Below, piece after piece: positions 1-8,891 of a stretch of DNA of 64,000 nucleotides. Numbering within the stretch: position 1 is the stretch's first letter; each line of letters begins with the position of its first letter. A program made the position numbers and the translations under genes. Source of the stretch: Halorussus lipolyticus (lineage in GTDB: Archaea > Halobacteriota > Halobacteria > Halobacteriales > Haladaptataceae); the NCBI RefSeq assembly GCF_029338375.1, contig NZ_CP119804.1:558001-622000 (forward strand), in the 5' to 3' direction. The notes under the pieces are model-generated. The model searched no databases. It was not told the DNA's origin and saw nothing but the letters and a program-made list of their open reading frames with translations.

Positions 1-624
1 ACGCTGGCGGCCAGCGAGTCGGTGACGTGGCAGGGCGAACGCGACTTCATCGACCAGCGTCCTCGCGTCAAGTTCGACCCGGTGGCGGGAACCACGACCA
101 CGACGACCACCACGACGGGCACGGGCGCGTCCGGCGGCGACAACGCCACCGAGACGACTCCGAACGGTGCGACCGGCCCCTCGTCGGGTGACGACTGGTC
201 GCCGCTGATGATGTTCATCGGGGCCGTGGTCGTTCTACTGGGCCTCGCGGCCGCCTTCGCGTGGCGACAGGGCGACTTCGGGTCGTTTGCCAGCGACACC
301 GACAATCCCGGCGACGACGACGGGAGCAGTGGCGGCGGGGCCGCGGCGGCGAACAACGAATCGACCCCGAACGAACCGTCGGTCAGCGACGAGGAGCTTC
401 TCACCGACGAGGCCCGCGTGAAGAAACTCTTGGACGAGAACGGCGGTCGGATGAAGCAGGTCAACATCGTGGACGAGACGGGATGGTCGAAGTCGAAGGT
501 CAGCATGCTCCTCTCGGAGATGGAGGAGGACGGCGAAATCAGCAAGCTCCGGGTCGGCAGAGAGAACATCATTAGCCTCGAAGGCCACGAACCCGACGCC
601 GCCGGGTCGCCGCTCGAGGAATAA
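1..624 (+). CDS. Membrane-anchored regulator with C-terminal winged helix (3' part)
   Basis: The reading frame is open from base 1, so the gene begins upstream and only about 207 C-terminal residues are visible. They comprise the end of an extracellular region, a Thr/Gly/Ser-rich linker with a run of nine Thr, one hydrophobic membrane segment (around nt 205-260), a second Gly/Asp/Ala-rich linker, and a C-terminal winged helix-turn-helix (nt 405-585, with WSKSKVSMLLSEME as the likely recognition helix and wing after it). This layout fits the haloarchaeal family with an N-terminal DUF7345-type domain and a C-terminal DUF7343-type HTH, a membrane-bound DNA-binding regulator. The DUF7345 assignment is inferred from the layout because most of that domain is outside the window. 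No regulated target is evident. A GTG at 22 could be mistaken for the start, but the frame is coding before it. Confidence 0.75.
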   Translation, partial: TLAASESVTWQGERDFIDQRPRVKFDPVAGTTTTTTTTTGTGASGGDNATETTPNGATGPSSGDDWSPLMMFIGAVVVLLGLAAAFAWRQGDFGSFASDTDNPGDDDGSSGGGAAAANNESTPNEPSVSDEELLTDEARVKKLLDENGGRMKQVNIVDETGWSKSKVSMLLSEMEEDGEISKLRVGRENIISLEGHEPDAAGSPLEE

Positions 625-810
625 TCGTTCATCTTCGTTCATTCTGACGGGTAACTGGCAATGTCGGTAGTCGGAGGGCTGTCAAGCCGAGGTTTCGTTT
701 CTGTGAACTGTTTACGGGTCCGAGTCCCGTGTGTAACCGGGACACAGCGCCGAGAAAGCGCAACTGTTAAACAGTCCGTGCCACTACGAATGAGTGCAGA
801 CGCGAAGCAC

Positions 811-885
811 GCTCCGTTGGTGTAGTCCGGCCAATCATCTTGCCCTCTCACGGCAAGGACTAGGGTTCAAATCCCTAACGGAGCA
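811..885 (+). tRNA. tRNA-Glu (anticodon CTC)
   Basis: The acceptor stem 811-817 (GCTCCGT) pairs perfectly with 878-884 (ACGGAGC), and A885 is the discriminator base. The anticodon stem is 840-844 with 852-856, around a 7-base loop (845-851) whose bases 847-849 read CTC, so it decodes GAG. The T arm is TAGGG (861-865), loop TTCAAAT, CCCTA (873-877). No intron and no encoded CCA. It stands alone between two protein genes. Confidence 0.97.
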
Positions 886-1098
886 CTCTTCTAAGCGAAC
901 TAATCGGCGAGCGGTAGTTGCGTTCTAACGTATAGAGAATCGTAATTAATTCGCTACCCCTCCTACCGAATTTTCAAACCCTCGTAAAGAGCGGTCTGCA
1001 CTTCCGAGAACACCCCGATGCCCACCAACCATACGCCCAGTGCCCGTTTAATAACAATTAATGTCCTCCTGTGGAATCAGACGTAGCAGACGGAACTC
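886..1098. other. AT-rich intergenic region with probable methyltransferase promoter
   Basis: There is no gene here. The AT-rich stretch TTTAATAAC at 1047-1055 is the best TATA-box candidate for the methyltransferase at 1099 and would give a short 5' leader. An in-frame stop at 1084-1086 rules out a start upstream of 1099. Confidence 0.4.
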
Positions 1099-4000
1099 AT
1101 GGCGGGCGACTCTCTCTCCCGGCGGAAGGCCCAACTGGACACACCGGAGCGCGACCATCTCGAAAGCGTCGTGGCCGAGATGCGTGAGCGCGTCGAGGAC
1201 AACCTCGCGCTCCGACTCTCACAGATGGGCCTCGACACCGAACCCGACGATGACGCCGGGTTAGACGACGAGGCCCGACAAGTAGCCGAGGCCATCGCCC
1301 TCGAAGCGGGAGACGACGGCGACTGGGATGCTGTGGTGTCGGAGTACGTCACTGGCGTCGGCTACACCGTGGTCAATCGCCTCTCTGCGCTCCGGTGCAT
1401 GGAGGTCCGCGGATTTCTCGACGAGGAGGTCACGGCGTTCAACGACGACGGTCTCACCCCTTCGGCGGAGACACTGGTTCGCGACGAGTCTCTGCCAGCG
1501 GACGAGGCCGTCCTGACGGCCTATCGGGACGCCTGCGACGAGTTGACCGAGGAAATCGAACTCCTGTTCGACCGGTCGTCTGCCGACAGTCAGATAGAAC
1601 CCGATGCCGACGCCTTCGAGGACCTCTGTGCCCTGCTGGACGAGGTTCCCGACGAGGTGTGGCGGGCAGACGACGTACTCGGGTGGGTCTACGAGTACTA
1701 CAACGTCAGCCAACTCCCCGAGGTGCGAGAGCGGATGCGGACCGGCCGGTTCGACGCCGACGACGTGGCGGTCGCAAACCAGTTCTACACGCCCCACTGG
1801 GTCGCGCGACTGCTGACCGACAACGCGGTGGCCAAGCCCCACCTGCTGGCGAGTGGCGAGCGAGACGCCTGCATCGAGGCCCAGCGTGGACTCTCTCCGG
1901 ACGAGCGAATCGAGCGCGACCCCGGATACGACGCCGCGCCGGAAATCGAGGACCTCTGCACCTACCTCGTGGCCGCCGAATCGGACGACGCCGGGAACGT
2001 GGTGCCCGACCGACACCCCTCCAAGATTCGAGTGCTGGACCCCGCCTGCGGGACCGGCCATTTCCTGCTGTACGCCTTCGACGTGCTGGAGCGAATCTGG
2101 CGCGACGCGACGGACGTGGACCCGGCCGAGATTCCGGCGCGGATTCTGAAGCACAACCTCCACGGCATCGACATCGACATGCAGGCGTGCCGACTGTCGG
2201 CGTTCAACCTCTATCTGAAGGCCCGCAGTCGGGCCGAGACCGAGGGCGGCGACGATTTCGAGATGCCGACTCTCGGGGTCGTCTGCGCCGACAGCGAACG
2301 CTCGGACACGACCCGAGCGCGGGGGGTAATCGAGACGCTGGCCGAGACCAGCGACGAGTTCGCCGGGGCGCTAGAGACCGTCCTCGAAGATTTTCGGGAG
2401 ACTGACGGCCTCGGGGGCCTCCTCGACGTGACGGGGACGCTGGCGGACGCACTCGACCGGGCCACCCACTCGGAGGAGGCGGGCGACACCTCCTCGCTGT
2501 CGGCGTGGATAGACCGACTCCACGACGAGATTGAACGCGAGGCAGGCGACCGGTTTTGCCACCAGAATCTCCGGAGTTTCCTCCGAGTCGTGCGTCTGCT
2601 GACCGACGAGTACGACGCCGTGGTGATGAATCCGCCCTACGGCGGCCACCGCCGGATGCCCAAGGGGGTCAAGGAGTACGTCGGGGACCACTACGAGTTC
2701 AAGCCCGAATACTACGCTAACTTCTTGGAGCAGTCCGGGCGACTCCTCAAACCGCAGGGCAGAATCGGGATGCTGGTCCCCCGGTCGTTCATGTACAAGG
2801 AGTCGTTCGAGGACGTGCGCCGGGAACTGGTCGAACCCGACGGGAAGTTCGACTTCGACTTTCTGGTCGAGTTCGGCGATGGCGTCCTCGACAACGCGAC
2901 GGTCCGGACCGTCGGAACGGTCCTGACGAAGGGCGAGACCGAAAATTCCCGAGGAGGCGACGACCACCAATCGGTCGGCGAGTTCGTGCAGTTGTCGGAC
3001 GTGCGCGCCGACGAGCAGGAAGAAACCTTCGCGCGGGTTCTCGGGGACGACCCCGAAGTAGCGTGGCGACGCCACTCGGTCCCGACCGACGAGTTCCGGA
3101 CCGTCCCCGGCGGGATGCTGACCTACTGGACGCCCTCGGACCTGCGCGAACTCTACGCCAGCGAGACGGTCCTCGACGCCGAGCAGGCCGGTCTCGACCG
3201 GGACGGCATCGGGTCGGCCAAGAAGGGCATCGACACGGGCGACAACGACCGATTCGTGCGTCGGTCGTGGGAGTGCGACGACGAGTCCCGCTGGCGGCCC
3301 TACGCCAAGGGCGGCGAGCGCAGTTGGTTCCACTACCCCGACGACTTCCGGGTGCTGTGGGGGACGGGCGAAGACGCCGGGCGGGAGATTTCCAGACACG
3401 ATAGTTCGACCATCCGGAATCGGGACGCTCAGGGCCGAGAAGCCGTCACGTGGCCGCTCATCAAGGACTCGGGCCACCGGTTCGCCCGGTTTCCGAGCGG
3501 CGGCGTCTCGGACAACGGCGGGCCGTGCTTCTACCCCGACGACGAATCGACCGCGTACCTGACCGCCCTGCTCAACAGCACGATTTACACTGGTTTGATG
3601 TTGGCACAGACGCCCGAGAGACAGTGGAATCTGTCCGATGTCGCAGTCCTGCCGTACTTCGACGCTCCCGACGAGGCCAGACGGAAACTGACCGAGGCCT
3701 CGGCCGAGCTGACCGAACTGGTCGAGCGATTCGAGTCCCGCCGGTTGCGGTCGGGTCGCTACGGCGAGACGCTGGGCGAGTACGAGGACGTAGCAGAGTT
3801 CGTCGCCGAGCGAGCAAACGCCATCGAGGAGATAGTCGGCCGGATGCGGGAGCGGAAGGCCGAAATCGACGCCATCGTGGCCCGAGAGTTGGCCATCGGC
3901 GACGACGTGCTGGCCGAAATCGAGCGCGAGGCCGCCCTGCGATACGGCGGTTTCGACCCGGTTCCCTACGACACGTCCGACCTGCCGACCGACGAGGAAG

Positions 4001-5283
4001 CGGTCTGCCGGCGACTCGTGTCCCACCTCGTCCTGCGGGCAGTCCGCGAGAGCGACGACGGCATCGTGGACCTGAGCGCCGACTTCCGGCCGGGCGAGGA
4101 CCTCCACGACGCGATTGCCGACGAACTCCACGACCTGTTCGACGCGCCGCCCGAGGCGGTCCTCGCGGACATCGACCGGACGCTCGGCGCGCAGTCGGCC
4201 GAGTCTTCGGCGTACCCTAACGTCGAGCGGTGGGTCCGCGAGGAGTTCTTCGACGCTCACCTGTCGCAGTTCGAGAACACGCCCGTAATCTGGCGACTGA
4301 CGACCGCTCGACTGGTCTCTGACCCCGCGGGCGAGGGGTTCGGTTGTCTGGTCGATTACGCCGAAATCGACTCGTCGCTGTTCGACCGACTAGAGACTCA
4401 GTATCTCGAACCGCGGAAGGCCGACCTGCGCGAGCGTCGCAACGCCGCCGAGCGACGCCGGGCCGACGACTCGCTCTCGGCGTCCGAGCGGGCCGACGCC
4501 GCCGACGAGTACGACCGCTGTGTCAGCGGACTGGAACAAATCGAGGCGTTCGAGGAGGCGATGCGGGCGCTGTCGGACGAGTCGCCCCGCGAGTGGGGAC
4601 CGGACGACCGGGAGCGAGCGGAGGCGCTGGGCAGAGACGTGGCAGAGTTCCGCGAGCGGACCGACGAGAAACTCGACGGACTCGACAAACTCGCCGACCT
4701 GCACGACGAAGCGTGGTTCGCGGACGTCTTCAGTCCGGCCTTCCGCGAGAAAGTCGCGGCCAACCGCGGCGAGTGGATTAGCGCGCTGGAGGACTTACAG
4801 GCGGCCTGTTCGGCCTACGCCCGCCCCGCGGAAAAACCGGTCGAGGCCCACCACTACGACCTGCTGGCGCACTTTCCCGACTTGGCGGGGTCGGACCACT
4901 ATTCGAGCAACGGCGTGCTGTTCACGACCTACTACTTCGAGCGCGAGGAGATTCGGCACCTCGACGAGGAGCAACCGGAGGGGAGTCCGGGCGAATCCAC
5001 GGAGAATCCGAGCGAATCCACAGCGAATCCCAGCGACGAGACGGCCGAGATTCTGGCGGACCTCACGGCCGACGTGGACGAGTACAAGTCGCTGGCCGAG
5101 GAAATCGAGGACCAGTGTGCCGACTTGAAGCGGTCGCTCTCGTCGGACTGGAAAACGCGGGCGCTCGCCGAAATCACGACGGCGGGGTACCGCCCCGAGC
5201 GCAAACACGGCGTGGCGGTCACCCTCGAACCCCTCGCCGACGCAAAACTCGTCCCCGAGAGCGTCGAGCGTCGGGTGCTGTAG
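1099..5283 (+). CDS. PglX-like / Eco57I-family adenine-specific DNA methyltransferase, stand-alone
   Basis: This large protein (1394 aa) has the two hallmark motifs of N6-adenine methyltransferases: SAM-binding motif I (DPACGTGH, about residues 314-321) and catalytic motif IV (NPPY, about 511-514), followed by the Eco57I-type block with PRSFMYKESFE. Features before motif I (LGWVYEYYN, then NQFYTPHWVARLLTDN) and its size resemble PglX, the methylase of BREX phage-defence systems. A target-recognition-like region follows (about 650-850), and the C-terminal third is charged and helix-rich. No PD-(D/E)XK motif is obvious, so there is no clear fused endonuclease. No PglZ, BrxC or other BREX gene lies nearby; the neighbours are a tRNA and a metallo-beta-lactamase. 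It may be an orphan methylase, a BREX remnant or a type IIG-like enzyme. The family call is firm; the role is inferred. Confidence 0.85.
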   Translation: MAGDSLSRRKAQLDTPERDHLESVVAEMRERVEDNLALRLSQMGLDTEPDDDAGLDDEARQVAEAIALEAGDDGDWDAVVSEYVTGVGYTVVNRLSALRCMEVRGFLDEEVTAFNDDGLTPSAETLVRDESLPADEAVLTAYRDACDELTEEIELLFDRSSADSQIEPDADAFEDLCALLDEVPDEVWRADDVLGWVYEYYNVSQLPEVRERMRTGRFDADDVAVANQFYTPHWVARLLTDNAVAKPHLLASGERDACIEAQRGLSPDERIERDPGYDAAPEIEDLCTYLVAAESDDAGNVVPDRHPSKIRVLDPACGTGHFLLYAFDVLERIWRDATDVDPAEIPARILKHNLHGIDIDMQACRLSAFNLYLKARSRAETEGGDDFEMPTLGVVCADSERSDTTRARGVIETLAETSDEFAGALETVLEDFRETDGLGGLLDVTGTLADALDRATHSEEAGDTSSLSAWIDRLHDEIEREAGDRFCHQNLRSFLRVVRLLTDEYDAVVMNPPYGGHRRMPKGVKEYVGDHYEFKPEYYANFLEQSGRLLKPQGRIGMLVPRSFMYKESFEDVRRELVEPDGKFDFDFLVEFGDGVLDNATVRTVGTVLTKGETENSRGGDDHQSVGEFVQLSDVRADEQEETFARVLGDDPEVAWRRHSVPTDEFRTVPGGMLTYWTPSDLRELYASETVLDAEQAGLDRDGIGSAKKGIDTGDNDRFVRRSWECDDESRWRPYAKGGERSWFHYPDDFRVLWGTGEDAGREISRHDSSTIRNRDAQGREAVTWPLIKDSGHRFARFPSGGVSDNGGPCFYPDDESTAYLTALLNSTIYTGLMLAQTPERQWNLSDVAVLPYFDAPDEARRKLTEASAELTELVERFESRRLRSGRYGETLGEYEDVAEFVAERANAIEEIVGRMRERKAEIDAIVARELAIGDDVLAEIEREAALRYGGFDPVPYDTSDLPTDEEAVCRRLVSHLVLRAVRESDDGIVDLSADFRPGEDLHDAIADELHDLFDAPPEAVLADIDRTLGAQSAESSAYPNVERWVREEFFDAHLSQFENTPVIWRLTTARLVSDPAGEGFGCLVDYAEIDSSLFDRLETQYLEPRKADLRERRNAAERRRADDSLSASERADAADEYDRCVSGLEQIEAFEEAMRALSDESPREWGPDDRERAEALGRDVAEFRERTDEKLDGLDKLADLHDEAWFADVFSPAFREKVAANRGEWISALEDLQAACSAYARPAEKPVEAHHYDLLAHFPDLAGSDHYSSNGVLFTTYYFEREEIRHLDEEQPEGSPGESTENPSESTANPSDETAEILADLTADVDEYKSLAEEIEDQCADLKRSLSSDWKTRALAEITTAGYRPERKHGVAVTLEPLADAKLVPESVERRVL

Positions 5284-5364
5284 GCGCTTCGCGGATTATT
5301 CCGGCCGCGAGTGTAAAATTTCCATCAGAAGAAGTGTTGTTCCGGCTCGTCGTAGGTGGAGTCG

Positions 5365-6891
5365 ATGAGTCCTCCCGCCGACTCCTCGGGTCGAGTCGCG
5401 TCCTCCCGACGAGTTGCGTCCTCGGGTCGAGTTTCCCCGTCCCGCCGCCTCGCGCTCGCGGTCGTCTTGCTGGTCGTCCTGTCCGGATTCGCCGGGTGCT
5501 TGGGCAGTCTCGGGGTCGGCCCGGCAGATTCGACCGCGACCACGACAGGGCCGGGCGTCGATTCGGCCGCGCTCGCCGAGGGCGGGAATCTCTCGGTTCA
5601 CTTCCTCAACGTCGGGCAGGGCGCGAGCATCCTCGTCGTCGGACCCTCCGGCGAGACCTTGCTGTACGACACGGGCAACTGGAACGACGACGGCCGGTAC
5701 GTCCTCGATTACCTCCGGGAGCGGGACATCGAGCGCATCGACTACCTCGTGACCTCCCACGCCGACGCCGACCACATCGGCGGCCACGCCGAGGTCATCG
5801 ACTACTTCGAGACCGAGGCCGATGGCATCGGGGCTATCTACGACCCCGGCATCTCGGCGGGCACCCGGACCTATGACGACTACCTCGACGCGGTGGAACG
5901 CCACGACGTCACCCTCTACCGGGCGCAGGCCGGCGACCGAATTCCGATGGCCGGGGTCTCGGTTCGGATTCTCTCACCGCCCGAGGACTCCCTCGACGGC
6001 AGGGAGCGCAACGAGAACAGCCTCGTCCTCCGGGTCGGGTACGGCAACGCGAGCGTCCTCCTGCCGGGCGACGCCGAGGCCGACGCCGAACGCTTCCTGA
6101 CCGAGACCAGCGAGGGCGCGCTGAACGCGACGGTCCTCGGGGCGGGCCACCACGGGAGCAACACCAGCACGGGACCGCGATTCCTCGCCGAAGTCGCCCC
6201 CCGAGCGGTCGCCATCCAAAGCGCGTTCGACTCGCCCTACGGCCACCCGCACCGGGAACTCCTCGGCCGCCTCGCCGAGCGCGGGATTCCGACCTACTGG
6301 ACGGGCGTCCACGGCACCATCGTCTTCGAAACCGACGGCGAGCGCGTGGTGGTCCGGACCCAGCGAGCGGCCCCGACCGACCCCCTCGAACTCCGGAGCG
6401 CGCCCGGCGTCGAACCCGGCGCGGACGGTCCGCTCGAACGCCGGGCGAGTTTCGCGGTAGGTCCGGGGTCGGACTTTTCCCCGACCGGAACCGACTCTGC
6501 GGACGGCGGGAAAGAGACCGTAGCGACCGACGGCGGGGAACCCCCCGGCAGTTCCGATGCGCTCGAAGTCGCCGAGGTTCACGCGAACGCGCGGGGCGAC
6601 GAGGACGAGAACCTGAACGACGAGTACGTCGTCTTCCGGAACGCCGGGAACCAGTCCCTCGACCTCTCGGGGTGGACCGTCAGCGACGAGGCCGACCACC
6701 GCTACACCTTCCCCGCCGGAACCACCCTCACACCGGGCGAGACGCTGACGCTTCGGACCGGCAGAGGAGCAGACGGCGGCGGGGACTACTACTGGGGGGC
6801 CGAACGCCCGGTGTGGAACAACGCGGGCGACACCATTTTCGTCCGGGACGCCGACGGTCTCCTCGTGCTGGAGGTCGAATACGATGGGTGA
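5365..6891 (+). CDS. ComEC/Rec2-like metallo-beta-lactamase lipoprotein with C-terminal lamin-tail domain
   Basis: The protein is about 508 aa. A Ser/Arg-rich N-terminus precedes a hydrophobic stretch ending in a lipobox (LSGFAGC), so it is probably exported and lipid-anchored. The metallo-beta-lactamase domain starts with NVGQGASILV and carries the metal motif HADADH (residues 132-137) and GHHGSN further on, as in the soluble hydrolase domain of ComEC. A spacer follows, then a C-terminal lamin-tail domain (about residues 398-508, with LSGWTVSDEADHRYTFPAG). The likely role is extracellular hydrolysis of nucleic acid or a phosphodiester; the substrate is not shown by the sequence. I chose ATG 5365; an in-frame GTG at 5356 is the alternative. 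It overlaps the next gene by 8 bases, so the two are probably co-translated. Confidence 0.85.
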   Translation: MSPPADSSGRVASSRRVASSGRVSPSRRLALAVVLLVVLSGFAGCLGSLGVGPADSTATTTGPGVDSAALAEGGNLSVHFLNVGQGASILVVGPSGETLLYDTGNWNDDGRYVLDYLRERDIERIDYLVTSHADADHIGGHAEVIDYFETEADGIGAIYDPGISAGTRTYDDYLDAVERHDVTLYRAQAGDRIPMAGVSVRILSPPEDSLDGRERNENSLVLRVGYGNASVLLPGDAEADAERFLTETSEGALNATVLGAGHHGSNTSTGPRFLAEVAPRAVAIQSAFDSPYGHPHRELLGRLAERGIPTYWTGVHGTIVFETDGERVVVRTQRAAPTDPLELRSAPGVEPGADGPLERRASFAVGPGSDFSPTGTDSADGGKETVATDGGEPPGSSDALEVAEVHANARGDEDENLNDEYVVFRNAGNQSLDLSGWTVSDEADHRYTFPAGTTLTPGETLTLRTGRGADGGGDYYWGAERPVWNNAGDTIFVRDADGLLVLEVEYDG

Positions 6892-7219
6892 GAAGCCGAA
6901 ACCGGCAGACGGGCGCTACACCGCGGTACTGGACCGCTTCGAGGAGCGCGACCCGGCGCGCGGCGGTGGCGAACTCGCCGTCCTCCTGCTCGAATCGGGC
7001 GACGAGGTGGTCGCCGAGCGCGCGATTCCGGCGTGGCGACTGCCCGAGGACGCCCGCCGCCAAGACGCGGTGCTGGAACTCGCCGTGAGGAACGGGTTCG
7101 TGGTCTCGATAGAGTACGACTCCTCGGAGACGGCGCGCCGGGTTGAGTCCGCTCAATCGCGGTTCGACAGGTTGGCAGAGCGGCCGGACGAGTCGAGTGA
7201 TGAAGGAAGACAGAAATAG
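6884..7219 (+). CDS. DUF3006 family protein
   Basis: This is a small protein of 111 aa. It begins with YTAVLDRFE and has a beta-rich core with AVLLLESGDEVVAER, matching DUF3006, a short family often coded next to ComEC-like metallo-beta-lactamases. Its ATG lies inside the end of the preceding hydrolase gene (8-base overlap, different frame), which suggests translational coupling and a shared function. There is no signal peptide or membrane segment, so it should be cytoplasmic. The C-terminal 30 residues are charged and probably disordered. Biochemical role unknown. Confidence 0.8.
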   Translation: MGEKPKPADGRYTAVLDRFEERDPARGGGELAVLLLESGDEVVAERAIPAWRLPEDARRQDAVLELAVRNGFVVSIEYDSSETARRVESAQSRFDRLAERPDESSDEGRQK

Positions 7220-7277
7220 AATTCTATTAAGAACATTTTTGTGTTTATAATGCATATTTTGGTGTCTTTGCGAGTAA

Positions 7278-7323
7278 TTTACCTATCTGTGACGCCAGCG
7301 TTTACCTATCTGTGACGCCAGCG
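7278..7323 (+). repeat. Perfect 23-bp tandem direct repeat (two copies)
   Basis: Bases 7278-7300 and 7301-7323 are identical 23-mers (TTTACCTATCTG followed by TGACGCCAGCG). They abut exactly, with no spacer. The duplication may be a replication-slippage product or a pair of binding sites. Confidence 0.95.
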
Positions 7324-7348
7324 CGGAGAGGAATTGAACCGGACGGAA

Positions 7349-7368
7349 GCTAGCTAGCTAGCTAGCTA
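7349..7368. repeat. (GCTA)5 self-complementary microsatellite
   Basis: Five perfect GCTA units occur in a row. The repeat is its own reverse complement, so it can fold into a cruciform or hairpin. Such tetranucleotide tracts are unusual in this GC-rich background. Confidence 0.95.
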
Positions 7369-7420
7369 CTGCCGACTCATAGCCGTCTACCGCAACCGCA
7401 TCGCTACCGCGGGCCACACC

Positions 7421-7516
7421 CTCCCCAACCGATTGCGCTTCTCGGTCGCTACGCTCCCTGCGATGCTCATCCCTCGCACGGTATGGCGAGAGATAAACTC
7501 TCGCCAGCGCGCGCCG
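7421..7516 (+). repeat. Dispersed intergenic hairpin element, copy A
   Basis: The element begins CTCCCCA and ends GCGCGCGCCG (7507-7516). Just before the end is a perfect 9-bp hairpin: 7484-7492 TGGCGAGAG, loop ATAAA, 7498-7506 CTCTCGCCA. Copy B at 39004-39092 has the same ends, the sequence CCCTCGC before the hairpin, and a hairpin at the same place with the same 5-base loop size but a different, still perfectly paired stem. The compensatory changes mean the fold is what is conserved. Confidence 0.75.
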
Positions 7517-7619
7517 AATCGGGAATCCAACCCCACGCTCAGTATCGCCCACGGTGTGTCGGTGTCCCGAATCCCGGCCGTTTGCGTGAACTTAAGTGCG
7601 CGCCGAATAATCTCCGAGT

Positions 7620-8072
7620 ATGGCTCAGCGAGTATCCGAATCTCCTCTCGAAGACGCTGGCGAGCGAACGCTCTACGTGGGTCGGGACCGACCCATCCGC
7701 ATCTCCGCCGGGCACCGCATTCTCCACCACGACGGCAAGTGCAGTCGTCCACACGGTCACAACTACGAGATAACCGTCAAAGTCGTCGGCGAACTCCGCG
7801 AGGAGGGATGGGTCGTCGACAAGGGCGATATTACCTCGGTAATCTCCGAGTGGGACCACCGATTCCTGCTGGAGGACGGCGACCCCCTCGTCGAGGCCTT
7901 CGAGGAGTCGGGCGACAGCGACGCGCTGGTGGTGCTGGACGCTCCGCCGACCGCCGAGGTCATGAGTGCGATTCTGGAGCGCCGACTCGCCGACGAACTG
8001 CCCGAGAACGTCTCGGAGGTCGCCGTGCAGGTCAGCGAGACCTCTGAACTCTGCGGCGGGGCCTCGTTCTGA
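7620..8072 (+). CDS. queD: 6-carboxytetrahydropterin synthase (QueD)
   Basis: This enzyme (150 aa) converts dihydroneopterin triphosphate to 6-carboxy-tetrahydropterin, the second step from GTP to preQ0, the precursor of archaeosine in archaeal tRNA. It belongs to the PTPS/QueD fold. The zinc ligands are visible as His32 (AGHR), His45 and His47 (CSRPHGHNY), with Cys41 the likely catalytic residue. A WDHRFLL motif and a C-terminal ETSELCGG also fit the family. The length is usual for haloarchaeal QueD. The stop is two bases before the ATG of queE, so they form one operon, with queC 1.1 kb further on. Confidence 0.95.
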   Translation: MAQRVSESPLEDAGERTLYVGRDRPIRISAGHRILHHDGKCSRPHGHNYEITVKVVGELREEGWVVDKGDITSVISEWDHRFLLEDGDPLVEAFEESGDSDALVVLDAPPTAEVMSAILERRLADELPENVSEVAVQVSETSELCGGASF

Positions 8073-8074
8073 CG

Positions 8075-8878
8075 ATGCCGGTTTCGAGCGATGTAGACCG
8101 AGACACCGGCGAATCGACCGACGCCGAGGACGCGGGTGACGGCGCGTCGGGAGGCGACGACGCCCTGCCTATCAACGAACTGTTCGAGTCGCTACAGGGC
8201 GAGGGCCGACTCGCTGGCGTCCCGAGCGTCTTCGTCCGGACCTCGGGGTGCAACCTCCGGTGCTGGTTCTGCGATTCGTATCACACCTCGTGGGAACCGA
8301 CCCACGCGACGATGAGCGTCGAGAAGATACTCGCAGAGGTCGAATCCTCCGACGCCGACCACGTGGTCGTCACCGGCGGCGAACCCCTGATGCACGACGC
8401 CACGGCCACGCTTCTGGACGAACTCGACGCGCGGGGCTACCACACCACCGTCGAGACCAACGGGACCATCGTCCCGGACGCCCCCATCGACCTCGCCAGC
8501 GTGAGTCCCAAACTGGCCTCCAGCACGCCGACGCCCGAGAAGGACCCCAAAGGAGAGGGCGAGTGGGCCGAGCGCCACGACGAGCGCCGCATCGACCTCG
8601 ACGCGCTGGCCGAACTCGTGGAAACCTTCGACTTCCAACTCAAGTTCGTCGTCAGCGAGCGCGACGACATGACCGAAATCACCGACCTCCTCGGGCGAAT
8701 CCGGGACGCCGCCGCGGTCCCCATCCCGGACTCCACCGTCCTGCTGATGCCCGAGGGCGCGACAAAGGACCGAATCGAGGAGACGCGCCACCTCACGGCC
8801 GAACTCGCCCAAGAGTACGGCTTTCGGTACACGCCGCGACTCCACGTCAACCTCTGGAACGACGCGCCCGAGACCTGA
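8075..8878 (+). CDS. queE: 7-carboxy-7-deazaguanine synthase (QueE), radical SAM
   Basis: This enzyme (267 aa) turns 6-carboxytetrahydropterin into 7-carboxy-7-deazaguanine, using SAM and a 4Fe-4S cluster. The cluster motif is CNLRCWFC (Cys59, Cys63, Cys66; CX3CX2C, as in radical-SAM enzymes). The family signatures FESLQGEG before the cluster and VTGGEPL after it are present. The first 30 residues are an acidic extension of low complexity, common in haloarchaea. It starts two bases after queD ends and is probably translated from the same transcript. Confidence 0.95.
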   Translation: MPVSSDVDRDTGESTDAEDAGDGASGGDDALPINELFESLQGEGRLAGVPSVFVRTSGCNLRCWFCDSYHTSWEPTHATMSVEKILAEVESSDADHVVVTGGEPLMHDATATLLDELDARGYHTTVETNGTIVPDAPIDLASVSPKLASSTPTPEKDPKGEGEWAERHDERRIDLDALAELVETFDFQLKFVVSERDDMTEITDLLGRIRDAAAVPIPDSTVLLMPEGATKDRIEETRHLTAELAQEYGFRYTPRLHVNLWNDAPET

Positions 8879-8891
8879 GACGAGTCGCTAC

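Larger units (their letters stand above)
7220..7619. other. Intergenic region with several repeats
   Basis: This 400-base gap has no convincing gene. It holds an AT-rich stretch (7217-7260), a 23-bp tandem duplication, a (GCTA)5 tract and one copy of a hairpin-bearing dispersed element, each listed separately. The queD start follows directly; TTAAG at 7590-7594 lies about 28 bases upstream of it and is the likely promoter box. Confidence 0.6.

Noticed and set aside
2371..4260. Long minus-strand open frame antisense to the PglX-like gene
   Set aside because: It lies fully inside a gene with clear motifs, has no recognisable domain and the skewed composition of a frame shadow in GC-rich DNA.
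7325..7350. Minus-strand GGTTCAATTCC resembling a tRNA T-loop
   Set aside because: The flanking bases do not form a 5-bp T stem, and no acceptor or anticodon stem can be found around it.
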